DNA of 64,000 nt, taken from assembly GCA_013368375.1 (NCBI GenBank), contig JAACJP010000013.1, positions 806,001 through 870,000 of the forward strand. The letters are read 5' to 3'. A program made the translations under genes and the position numbers. The notes beneath the pieces are model-generated. The model saw only the letters and a list, made by a program, of their open reading frames with translations. It did no database searches and was not told the origin of the DNA. Below are positions 24,119 through 33,235 of the stretch, in pieces. The first letter of the stretch is position 1. Every line of letters starts with the position of its first letter. This stretch comes from Tricholomella constricta. Taxonomy: Eukaryota; Basidiomycota; Agaricomycetes; Agaricales; Lyophyllaceae.

Positions 24119-25774
24119 GTTCGTCTGTAGACCCGGAGAGGTGTAAATGGTGGTCCGCAGATGAGTTTGTATGGGTATCAATGACTCACAGGAGATCTAC
24201 AATTTTCGCAATCTAATCACCTTATTTTTGTGTATTTGCACCTTCAGTCGAACTTCGTCAGCATTTTCGCGGCAATGCACGACCATTACACGTTGGCCTT
24301 TTGCTCGGAGAAATTGCTCTGCTACGCTGTAATGCAAGATTTATGAGGCTGTTCCATGATCAGAAGCCACCTGACCTGTGGCGAGACCACATCACGATCT
24401 TCCTGATTTTCATCCTGAGTGAAGCGTTGAAGACTGCACGCGAAAGCATGGTGAGCGCCCTTTCCTCGATGTTCTACTTCGATGTTCTACTTCGTCGTTC
24501 AAGTTATCGTAGCATAGGAGCTAGTGGCGCGGGCATTCCTGGCATTCCCCCGCTTGAGAATTTGTCTTGCCGACCCGTGGTGCCCCGGTGAAGACCATGT
24601 TACTAAACAAAGAGTTGTTGAAATCCTCAAAATCCCATGGTCTGCCCGAAGGCTATACGCTCCCTCGCTATCCGCGGTCGTCTGGAGAACTCTTCCTTTT
24701 TGCGCAGCATCACTAATCTATTGGGCGCGTTGTTTTTCATACAAAGTGATATCATGGTGTCCATCTTTTACCTCGCTGTCGACCGAGCAATGTATATCCG
24801 TCTTTGCCTCATGCGCTCTCATCAAGGCGGTGCGATTGGTATTCCTGTTGCATCCTCGCAAGTCTCATCATCCGATAATTTCTAGGAGTCCATTCGCCTT
24901 GACCAAGCGTTGTGGTGCACCAAAGCTTGAGCAGATAAATGCACAACCCTGTTCGACGACCCTTGCTTGCAGGTGTTGAGTCTCGAATTTGTGACCATTT
25001 TACCCAGATGAGTATGACCACTATTGAAATATTCAAGTTCTGGTTGATTTGAAAATATGTATCGCTGTGATACGTAGGCACGGCCTGTCATCCTGGCGCC
25101 GACATGGACAATTTATCACTGATACAGACGTTTCCTAAGAAAAATATCTTTTGGGAATCACGCTTGCAATTCAAAGCTCATGATTCAATTCGGAATTCGC
25201 AGCGTATGATCCTATACTTCCTCTACGATAGCATCCGCGACAACGCCTTCTTTGCCTTCCTCGAGAGAAGGCGAGGGCTGGGCAGCTTATGGTGGTGTGT
25301 TCTCGCGCCTGTTATCAAACAAGTCATGAGACCAGAAATGGATCATCAGGAGTGGGAGTATTGAAATTACTCCCATCCCCATCCAAAGAGGAACATTTTT
25401 CGGTGAGCAGCTCTCCAATCCTATTTTTCTGAGATGACCGAAACTTCAGGCGCGAGGACCTAAAGGATGGTTTCGATTACCTCTGTAACAGAATATGACG
25501 CGATGTTGCGTATCTGCTGGTGCCGAGCACGCCGACTCATTGTAACGGAAGACACAATAGCCATGTCCGGTTCTATTTGGCAATGTTCTATTTTCTAGAT
25601 CTGTATCCTCATCTCACCCTGATAAATCCTCCTCGTGATTCGAATCAAGGCTGTCTCAACGGTCAGCACCCTGTGCCTCTTGGACGCTGGACGGCGTCAA
25701 GTCCCTCCATCTCACCTACTTAAGGCTGCCTGAGATTCGACCTTTTGCCTTTCCCTCGGGTGACGTTTACCAAG
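24119..25774. other. Intergenic with an unrecognised, possibly spliced minus-strand gene
   Basis: On the minus strand several protein-like segments follow one another from about 25360 down to 24200. One is an acidic piece (PSPSLEEGKEGVVADAIVEE). Another reads ALMRAHEAKTDIHCSVDSE and joins across GTAAAAG...CAATAG to ISDAAQKGRVLQTTADSEG. A third, VAEQFLRAKGQRVMVVHCRE, is followed by a stop near 24190. The splice borders are plausible but the full chain and family are not clear. In another frame, 24630-24540 shows a P-loop-like GAPRVGKT, which may be chance. The stretch 25380-25774 holds the promoter of the carboxylesterase gene. Confidence 0.3.
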
Positions 25775-27662
25775 ATGTTCATTCACTCTCTCGCTCTCCT
25801 TGCTTTCGCGTCCGCTGCTCACGCCCGACTTGACGGATTGCTTGTTCCAACGCGTCAAGGGCGTGTCCTTGGCACTCTTGTGTCCCCAACCGTACGACAG
25901 TTCCTCGGTATTCCGTATGCCGTTGCCAATCGCTGGGAGGCCCCGACCCCACCCCCGACGCGCACTCAGGTTTTTGGCGCCACCAATTTCAGCGACTCGT
26001 GCCTCCAGGCATTGAACCCCGTCTCCGTCAAATTTCTGCGACTTGCCGGGGCAAGGGACTCAGACATCTTTATACCGGAATCGGAGAATTGCTTGACGGT
26101 CAACATTTGGGCTCCAATTACCAAAAGAAAGCAGCGCACAGCCGTTTTGCTTTGGGTTTATGGTGGCGGATTTCAATTTGGCACAGTCAGTATTCACATC
26201 CTCTCCTGATGCTTCACCTCATCACTTAATTCTCAGAGCAATCTCTTGACCTACAATGGTCAAAACATTGTCCGCGATAATGACGACGTCCTTGTTGTGA
26301 CCTTCAATTACCGACTGAATATATTTGGCTTCCCAAATGCTCCGCAACTGGCCAGCAAGACTAAGGCGCAGAATTTTGGCCTTCTCGACCTCGATGCGGT
26401 TGTAGATTGGGTCTATAATAACATCGCTGCATTTGGAGGTGACCCCGAACGTATCACCTTGTTTGGCCAAAGCGCCGGAGGTATAGCGATCGACGCGTAC
26501 ACTTATGCACACCCACAGGATACAAGAGTCAAAGGTATTCGAACTGCGATCTCATTTGACAACGCCTGGCTTTGTCTCATCTGAATTTTTTCCTGTGCAG
26601 GTGTCATTGAACAGTCAGGAAGGTACGTTGAATTCTGTGTAAGAGGTATAAACTCACTCATAAACTTCCAGCTTGGGCATACTGGCCTTGACATCGGTCG
26701 TCCTGGATCCTACCCCATGGAACACGGTCGCAAGCGTCGTTGGATGTGGTAATGGTGAAGTCTTTTGCGCGTCCCTCAATGCTGTTTGCCTGACGATCAG
26801 AAGTCACCGATGCCACCCAGCTGACATGCATGAAAACCATACCTTTCAGGAAACTAGAAGATGCCGTGATCAGTACAAACACGAATTTCGGCCCTGTCGT
26901 CGACAGTAATCATGATCATTCGCTTTGTTTTGAAGACGTATCTTATTCCTTCCCCAGACATCACTATCTTTGCAGATACCCCCGCTCGTGCTGCCGCTGG
27001 TAATTTCCTGCACGTTCCGCTTCTATCAGGAACTACTCAGCACGAGGGAGATATCTTTGTTGTCGGAGCTGAAGAATTAGCTGCCGGAGTCGTCATTCCT
27101 AATCTGACCGAACTTCTGGCGGATATTGAGACACAGGTGGTGGTTCCTGTTCCGTCATGCAGTACATTGTTTTCTGACCACTTCAAAGCTCTTTACTTGT
27201 TCTGCTGGACAGACAGCGGGTGATCGTGTAAGGGCTGGTGTTCAAACTTGGAGGTACCAGTACCAAGGTAAAGCAAACCTGTTCCTCTAATGGAAATTGG
27301 CACTCAAAGTCTCTAAAGCAATATTCCCCGATATCTCCACCCGCCCAGACCTCCGAGCTTATCATGCCTCCGAAATATCTCTAATGTTTGGCACATTCCC
27401 GAATCCGTCTCCTCCTGCCACCCAGAAAGCGTTCTCGAAGTTCGTCCAGGGTGCCTGGGTCGCATTTGCTCGCAACCCTGCCCACGGGCTGCTCGACATT
27501 GGCTGGCCAGAATACTCCCCGAATACAAGCTCTCTCGCCCAGCTCGGCAACTTCTTCAACCAGACTGGTACTGTGCTCATACAGGGCCAGCTGGTGGACT
27601 TCACATGTGCATCTATCCCGACGCTAATTTCGGTCAATGCTCAGTTGTCAGCATTACTGTGA
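25775..27662 (+). CDS. Secreted type-B carboxylesterase/lipase
   Basis: Eight exons (25775-26185, 26237-26534, 26601-26622, 26672-26754, 26801-26905, 26958-27136, 27189-27267, 27319-27662) give 506 residues. A signal peptide (MFIHSLALLAFASAAHA) is followed by the alpha/beta-hydrolase fold: oxyanion-hole YGGGFQFG, nucleophile elbow FGQSAGG, a GTTQHEGD segment carrying the likely acid, and HASEISLMFG carrying the likely catalytic His. The paired cysteines SDSCLQ and ENCLTVNIW, usual in this family, are present. Members hydrolyse carboxylic esters outside the cell; fungal ones act on lipids, sterol esters or plant-wall esters, and the substrate here is unknown. The stop codon (27660-27662) is the first part of the target duplication of a SINE that now forms the 3' flank, so the native 3'UTR lies beyond 28125. 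Confidence 0.93.
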
Positions 27663-27676
27663 CGCGGATGGTTTTA
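27660..27676 (+). repeat. SINE target-site duplication, left copy
   Basis: The 17-bp word TGACGCGGATGGTTTTA occurs here and again at 28125-28141, exactly flanking the SINE. Its first three bases are the esterase stop codon. Confidence 0.93.
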
Positions 27677-28124
27677 TTTTTATTTTATTTTTTTTTTTTT
27701 TTTTTTTGTGGTGCGTTCTTGGGTCGTAACCCACAGCTTACAGGCAACTCACAAAGTCAGCCCCTGATAGCCCGCTGAAGACGGACGGGAATTTCACCCG
27801 CCGAGGAGGTGAATCCGTTTCTCGGACGAACAAAGCCTTGGCAATGAACAGTGTGGGACTCAGAAGTGGGCACACCAATCACGGATGCATAATGCATTGC
27901 CGTGCCTAGGAAATTTTTTCCTAGAATTGATGCCGCCCGACATCCACTACCCACTAAAACCCCCTACCAGCACCAGGATCGGCCAATCAGAGCCCGGCAT
28001 GTTTGATAGTTGAAATCGCACACACGGGGGATCGAAACAAGGACCTCGCCATTGTGGTTTACCCACATGACTCCCGAGCAGGGAAACAAGACGCACGATA
28101 TAACCACAACGCCATGCAGCCGGC
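27677..28124 (-). mobile_element. tRNA-derived SINE, minus orientation
   Basis: Read on the minus strand, the element begins at 28124 with a tRNA-like head: an A-box-like TGGCGTTGTGGTTA and a B-box-like TTGTTTCGATCC, the two parts of an internal RNA polymerase III promoter. A body of about 330 nt follows, ending in a poly(A) tail, seen on the plus strand as a T-rich run at 27677-27707. Perfect 17-bp target duplications flank it. It encodes no protein, so it must have been moved by a LINE enzyme acting in trans. The clean tail and identical duplications indicate a recent insertion. Confidence 0.88.
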
Positions 28125-28141
28125 TGACGCGGATGGTTTTA
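28125..28141 (+). repeat. SINE target-site duplication, right copy
   Basis: Second, identical copy of the 17-bp duplication at 27660-27676. Host sequence resumes after it. Confidence 0.93.
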
Positions 28142-29104
28142 GTGGGGCCTTATAAGTGCCAAGTAACTGGTAAAAGATGTTTCGCTGAGAGAGTTCGTTT
28201 TAACCTTGTAGCCTACAAAACGATCCAGACAAATTCTATCTGACAGGTGACCCCGGATAGCAGCGCGTCGTACGATGTTCCATGACGAAAGGATGACTCT
28301 TGAGTAGCCACCATGTCAGCGTACCATGTGGAAGGAAGACAGCCTTCACATCGTTGACAATAATATGCCCATAATTCGGGAGTCATGCCGTAAGGCTTCA
28401 TCGTTTGAATGATCGACTATCGATAGTTTGTATGGTTCCCCGCTGGACGCGGCCATCGTGGCTGATATTTACGCAGCCTTGACCAGTAATAGATGATACA
28501 ATAAGATTGCAGCTGTGTATTTTAGTTTTGCGAGATTTGGAAAATGAAGATACAGAGTCGTGGATAAGATCAAACGACGTGCAGAGTTCACAAACTCCTG
28601 AAGAATCCGCAATGGCAAGGGCCTCAATCACCGGACAGGTACAGATAGACATCGGTGTTTGAGCTATCAGATGTGCAACTTGGGGACGTGGTATGGCCGT
28701 TAAGGCTCGACGAAGTACGACAGCTTTATCCTGATGGTGAGCAGAAAGATTAAAGATCAAGATACGTTTTGATTCATGGGACTCGATCGCCTCAGGCGCC
28801 GCTGAGCGAGTGTATGATATATATGTTCAAAAAAATCATAGGATACGCACCAATGGTGAACGGACTCCCATACAGCACCATGTACCTGTGCTGAGGGCGA
28901 GGCCACTATCCGATGCCGAGGTACAAACTGTCATCTCTATTCAGTGTCTGGCAATGTGTGGCGGGGAACTGTCAGATTCAGCGAACATTGACAGAAGATA
29001 CATGTCCCATTACCTCTTTGCGCGCAATTGGCCAGGATACGAATTGCTTAAAAGCATTCAAACTTGTGTCCGTCAGTTTCACCAGCGCATTGATTCGAGT
29101 CGAG
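28142..29104. other. Displaced esterase 3' flank and hydrophobin promoter
   Basis: The first part should be the original 3' flank of the esterase, displaced by the SINE. Two minus-strand frames of 62 and 120 codons (28401-28213, 28760-28398) look somewhat protein-like, the second with IAQTPMSICTCPVIEALAI, but I recognise neither. The last few hundred bases are the upstream region of the hydrophobin gene. Confidence 0.35.
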
Positions 29105-29637
29105 ATGCGTTTATCCACTCTCTCTATATTCGCTCTGCCTCTTCTCACTAGCGCAAGCGCCGTGCGCCGCTCTGACCAGTGTGACATAGGCTCCCTTTTG
29201 TGCTGCCAGTCAGTAAATCGAGTGAGGGTTTTTACCTCACGGTTACAAAGCTTTCACTTATGTATTCAAAGGCCGACTCAGAGCCAACAGCCACCCTGCT
29301 TGGCCTCCTCGGTGTCGTAGTCGTTCCAGGCAGCACTCTAGTTGGAGGTTCGTGGAGTTTTTCTTCTGCTCCGGGTAAATGGGTCTTGATGACAGGAATA
29401 GTGAACTGCACCCCAATTACGGTCCTCGGAAGCGGTCCTGGCGCATGGTAATTGTTAGCAGTCACCTATCTTTTTCCCGCGCGTTGACGTCGTGGAATAG
29501 CACTGCCCTGCCTGTGTGCTGCACCAATAACAGCTTCGTGAGTGCCGTGCCCTCAATTCATGATTGGTGACTGACCCATGCATGCGAAGAACGGCATCGT
29601 GGCAATTGGCTGCATTCCAATTAACATTAACATCTGA
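29105..29637 (+). CDS. Class I hydrophobin
   Basis: Five exons (29105-29212, 29272-29347, 29396-29447, 29501-29537, 29590-29637) give 106 residues. A signal peptide (MRLSTLSIFALPLLTSASA) precedes the eight-cysteine hydrophobin pattern: DQC, LLCC, IVNC, ACT, PVCC and IGC, i.e. C-CC-C-C-CC-C, ending GCIPININI. The proteins are secreted and assemble into amphipathic films at air-water boundaries, coating aerial hyphae and fruiting bodies. The spacing between the first CC and the fourth Cys, filled with a Gly/Val-rich loop, is of the class I type seen in Agaricomycetes. The gene is small and split by four introns of 48-59 nt, as usual. A copia element has inserted 184 nt behind the stop. Confidence 0.95.
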
Positions 29638-29821
29638 AAGTTGATCAGGCGAGATGCCTGTCCAGCAGTAAAACAGCGGATGTAGAAATAATAAATTCAA
29701 AGGCCAGTACCTGGGTCCAGACTCCATGAGTTGAATAATGAGGATTTGAGCATGTGTGCACGGTGGGACAGCAGGCTGTTTGCATTATGTAAGGCCGTGT
29801 TCGGGAACTCGAGTTACTTCG

Positions 29822-30083
29822 TGTTGGGCTTAGTATTCATCACCTCCTCGATCGTATCACGCTTATATCACATGACTCGGACACATAGTCGCGTCCTCGT
29901 CTCCTCATCCCTCAGTCGTCTCTTACCACTTCGTGACACTGAGGGTATGTTCATTCCTTTACTATACAACTTAGATATACATACTTACATGACCCTAGTC
30001 CGCTATTCGCGTTCTAGGTAATACAAGTCGTCTCTTACCACTTCGTGACACTGAGGTCCGCTATTCGCGTTCTAGTCCTAACA
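29822..30083 (+). repeat. Copia 5' LTR
   Basis: 262 bp, TGTTGG...CTAACA, matching 58642-58903 except for G at 29828 against A at 58648. It carries the internal spliced-copy duplication described separately. Confidence 0.97.
29914..30075 (+). repeat. Intron-bearing segment and its spliced-looking copy inside the LTR
   Basis: A 31-nt block (29914-29944) and a 19-nt block (29999-30017) are separated by 54 nt that begin GTATGT and end CCCTAG. Eight nucleotides later the same 31-nt and 19-nt blocks recur joined directly (30026-30056 and 30057-30075), with no mismatch. The second copy equals the first with precisely the GT-AG segment removed. The same arrangement is in the 3' LTR. Confidence 0.95.
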
Positions 30084-30100
30084 GGTTATGGGCCCCGCGC
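30084..30100 (+). other. Copia primer-binding site, half-tRNA type
   Basis: The 17 nt directly after the 5' LTR (GGTTATGGGCCCCGCGC) match, with two differences, the complement of the anticodon-stem side of eukaryotic initiator tRNA-Met (which carries GGGCUCAUAACC). This is the internal or half-tRNA priming known from Drosophila copia and yeast Ty5, rather than priming at the tRNA 3' end. The tRNA sequence is from memory, so the match should be checked. Confidence 0.6.
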
Positions 30101-30152
30101 ATTCTTAAACTGCGCAATCTTCTTCCAGAAGCTATTTCGGCTCGACTCCAGA

Positions 30153-32372
30153 ATGTCTGCAGATCGTCCTTTACCATTCCCTCCTCGTTCATCTTCTCGG
30201 CAATCGGACTCGTTTCGCCAAACTAGCTCTCATATGTCTTTCGGCTCTCATCATCCCTCGCAACAGCATACAATGCCTGCACCTGATTCAGAAGATATCA
30301 CTCTCGCGCACCAAAGCAGTGTTCCCAACGTTAGATCGCCTCATATTGTTCCTGAGGACCCTCGTCCCATCAATACTCGCTCCCCACGTCAATATATGCA
30401 TCATCAACAAGCCGCGTATCAACCAATGGTCTACCAATCGCACCCACCCGTCGTTTCCTCCGTTTCCCACCCGAATGCGACGTTTTATCCATCGAATTCC
30501 GCGCATCCTTCGATGAATCCTGGCCAGCCTGGGGGTGCGCCCCTGCCATACTATTATTACCACCCGATACCTCCGGCTCCTCCACCGGTGCAGCCTGTAG
30601 TCACCGCTTCATTGTCTGCTCCTGCTGGTCCATTGCCCGCTCCTGCCGCCCCGTTGCCCGCTCCCGTTGCGCCGTTGCCTGCCCCTGCCGCTACTCCTTC
30701 TGCTCCGGCTGTAGCTTCACTTGCACATGATGACAACAAACTCCTGAATACAATTCATATTCCACTACTGTCCGGCAAACATGACTGGGGACCTTGGTAC
30801 TCTGCGGTCAATATCATCCTCGATAATATGGATCTCACCAGCCACATTTGCAAGCCTCCTGACCCTAATGATCCGTTTGACCCCGGGTTCATTCCCACGT
30901 ACCCTCCCGTCGTCACTCAAACTTCTACGGCTGCCGAAATTCAAACTTGGCGAATGTGGTGGAATCGCGATGGCTCTGCCAAACACATCCTTCTGTCCCG
31001 CCTTTCCCCGTCCATTCAGAACAGCTTACCAGGCTACGGTCGGCACGTTGGCCCTCGTCAATCAGCCCGTGTCATATTTGGGAATCTTCGCAACCTTTAC
31101 GGCATTGGTGACTGGACTTCGGCTCAGGTTATTAAGACGCGCCTTCGTAACCTTTCCTATGGTTCTCATCGCATCCTCGACTATATAACGGTCTGGCGTA
31201 ATGGTATCAACCAGCTTGACTCTGCTGGTTTTCCGTGGGAGCTACGCGATGGTCTATCCGCTTTCCTGGATCATTTTCCTTACGCCAATCACCATCTCGT
31301 TGACCTTAGTGCATATCGCAAACTACTCAAAGGACCGACCTCTTCCTTACCGTCCTATAACGACGTCTTTGCTGATTTTCACGATGTCGAGGTCGACTTT
31401 CAATGTCTTCATCCCCGCTCTCGCATTCCTCTCAATAACCCCCCTACGCATCCGAACCCCAATCCACCCTCGCAACCACCTGTTACTCATTCACCTGCCA
31501 ATCCTCCCGCCTCGTCGAATTCTACCGCACGTCCGCGTCTACCTTTACCAGCTTCTACGGCCAATCCTACCTGGCGAACGAATTCTGGTGCTCCTGGGGG
31601 TGCCAATCAGCGACCTGCCCAGGCTTTGTTCGCAGATGGTCAAGATCAATCTGTAGATTCCGTTCCTGATGGCGAAGACGATTACAGTACCATCCCTCAT
31701 TGTGATCCCGACCCTCCTCTCCTCGATACAGCCCCGCCCTCCGTATTTGCAGGCATTTCCGTAGCTGCCCCGACCAATAGCATGATCTTTGACGCTTATA
31801 TGCCCACCCCCTTGAGCGAACTTCAAGTTGAAATCGGACCGATTGCTTTTTCTACTCACTTGCAACGGTACAACTGTCTTCTTGACTCTGGGTGTAGCCG
31901 GCATATCTTTCACCAACGTGAGGTGTTCTGGTCTTATGATACTTCTGAAGCTACGTCGGTCCTTACTGCAAATTCTGGCGCTCTTCCTGTTCTCGCGCGT
32001 GGCGAAGTACACCTTCGTGTTGATTGTACGGATGGCAAGCAGGTCACCATTCGCCTTCGGGACTGTCTTCACGCTCCCTCTTGCCCTATCAATCTCCTTT
32101 CCGTCGGTTCTCTTACTGGCCATGGCCTTGAGTTTGATTGGCGCCCTGGAGATCATACCTTCATTCGCTTTCCCCCGGCACACCCAGCGTTCCCTAATTC
32201 CACATTCCTCGCTGATGTTTATCGTCACCTCTCTTTCCTTCGTTGCGACTACTGTCCTCCGCCTCACCAGGCTCTCCCGCTCCCATCATTTCCCCCTTAC
32301 CTTTGGAACCAATCGCTGCTCCTGTCTTCGAGCGGGTCCGTGAGACGCCTGAACTCTGGCATCGACGCTTAG
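30153..32372 (+). CDS. Copia gag and protease region
   Basis: The ATG at 30153 is the first in the frame (the frame is open further 5'). The N-terminal ~200 residues are Pro/Ser-rich. A copia-type Gag capsid region follows (SGKHDWGPWYSAVNIILDNMDL onward, about residues 205-430), then a Pro/Asn-rich linker. The aspartic protease has its active site in LLDSGCSRHIF, with CLHAPSCPINLLSVGSL further on. True homology ends near 32292; beyond that the frame is out of phase because a C run appears one base short, and the integrase continues in another frame. In copia elements one polyprotein spans gag to RNase H, so this copy cannot make it without a shift. Confidence 0.88.
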   Translation: MSADRPLPFPPRSSSRQSDSFRQTSSHMSFGSHHPSQQHTMPAPDSEDITLAHQSSVPNVRSPHIVPEDPRPINTRSPRQYMHHQQAAYQPMVYQSHPPVVSSVSHPNATFYPSNSAHPSMNPGQPGGAPLPYYYYHPIPPAPPPVQPVVTASLSAPAGPLPAPAAPLPAPVAPLPAPAATPSAPAVASLAHDDNKLLNTIHIPLLSGKHDWGPWYSAVNIILDNMDLTSHICKPPDPNDPFDPGFIPTYPPVVTQTSTAAEIQTWRMWWNRDGSAKHILLSRLSPSIQNSLPGYGRHVGPRQSARVIFGNLRNLYGIGDWTSAQVIKTRLRNLSYGSHRILDYITVWRNGINQLDSAGFPWELRDGLSAFLDHFPYANHHLVDLSAYRKLLKGPTSSLPSYNDVFADFHDVEVDFQCLHPRSRIPLNNPPTHPNPNPPSQPPVTHSPANPPASSNSTARPRLPLPASTANPTWRTNSGAPGGANQRPAQALFADGQDQSVDSVPDGEDDYSTIPHCDPDPPLLDTAPPSVFAGISVAAPTNSMIFDAYMPTPLSELQVEIGPIAFSTHLQRYNCLLDSGCSRHIFHQREVFWSYDTSEATSVLTANSGALPVLARGEVHLRVDCTDGKQVTIRLRDCLHAPSCPINLLSVGSLTGHGLEFDWRPGDHTFIRFPPAHPAFPNSTFLADVYRHLSFLRCDYCPPPHQALPLPSFPPYLWNQSLLLSSSGSVRRLNSGIDA

Positions 32373-32581
32373 GTCATATTGGTCTTGACGCTACTCGTGC
32401 TGTCCTCCTCCATGAATATGCTACTGGTGTAAAGTGGGAAGGAAAATTCGATCACACGCACTGTATACCATGCCTCATCGGCAAGTATCCTCAGCGTCCT
32501 TATACCAATAACCAACACCGTGCATCGAACATCTGCGACCTCGTTCACATGGACACTTGCGGTCCTTTTCCGGTCGCTACT
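32297..32581 (+). CDS. Copia GAG-pre-integrase domain and start of integrase (split)
   Basis: Continuation of the copia polyprotein in the -1 frame relative to gag-protease. The zinc-binding pre-integrase domain is clear: LWHRRLGH, then CIPCLIGKYPQ giving the H-H-C-C set, followed by DLVHMDTCGPFPV. The frame is cut at 32581 by gypsy element A and resumes, in the phase expected after removal of A and one target duplication, at 55171. Confidence 0.9.
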
Positions 32582-32665
32582 TGTAACGGGCGTTACCGAA
32601 TAAGGTAGCGATTGTTGTTTGTCTTTGTTTATTTCTAAAGGCGCTGGCTCTATATAGACAGCGCC
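32582..32665 (+). repeat. Element A 5' LTR, first part
   Basis: First 84 bp of the 191-bp LTR, interrupted by element B; continues at 43148. Its last five bases, GCGCC, are the left target duplication of B. Confidence 0.95.
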
Positions 32666-33013
32666 TGTTAGGACCTGTGTAGCACGCCGGTTACAGAGTT
32701 ATTCTGGAACCACCGAAGCGGACAGGCCTGACGTCCGTCAAGGAAGACGGCCTACGAAGGAGTATTCGGAGGTCGTGAGCGTTGACGGAGGTGTTCACCG
32801 GGGCTGATTCGAACGAACGAGCTCAAGTGATACGGGTGTGAAGCCAAATAGATTGAGAGAGAGAGAGAGAAACGAGAACGAGAATCGAGAACTAGTCTTT
32901 AACAATAGGTAATATCGAGGTAAGGAGTCTGAAAAGAAGTGGTGCCATCATATATACGGTGGACGTGCGTGGGAAAGCGTAAGTGATTGCGAGTTTTAGG
33001 GGCGGTCGTGACA
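32666..33013 (-). repeat. Element B 3' LTR (in element orientation)
   Basis: 348 bp, TGTTAGG...GTGACA on the plus strand, same as 42795-43142. It contains a GA microsatellite and, in plus orientation, a TATA-like ATATATAC near 32951, upstream of the antisense gene. Confidence 0.96.
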
Positions 33014-33026
33014 TTACCCCCTTCTC
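33014..33026 (-). other. Element B polypurine tract
   Basis: On the minus strand GAGAAGGGGGTAA abuts the 3' LTR, as expected for the plus-strand primer of LTR retrotransposons. Confidence 0.8.
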
Positions 33027-33235
33027 AAGCGTCGAGCCACTGAGACGCGGAAAAGGAAATGTTCGAATACGGGGAGTGTGGCGGTTATTCTCCTTTCTGG
33101 GTCGCGCGCGGTCACGTGAGGGGCACGTGTCGGTCTCGGTTGTAGGTCCTTGTGGGTGTTTTTGAGGATCTCGGAGATCGAAAGAGAAAAAACTTAGGTT
33201 GTTTGTTCCTCCTCCATCTTCTCTTCGTCCTGCTC

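Noticed and set aside
24540..24640. P-loop-like GAPRVGKT on the minus strand
   Set aside because: The frame is short, ends in a stop soon after, and no other ATPase motif is near; probably chance.
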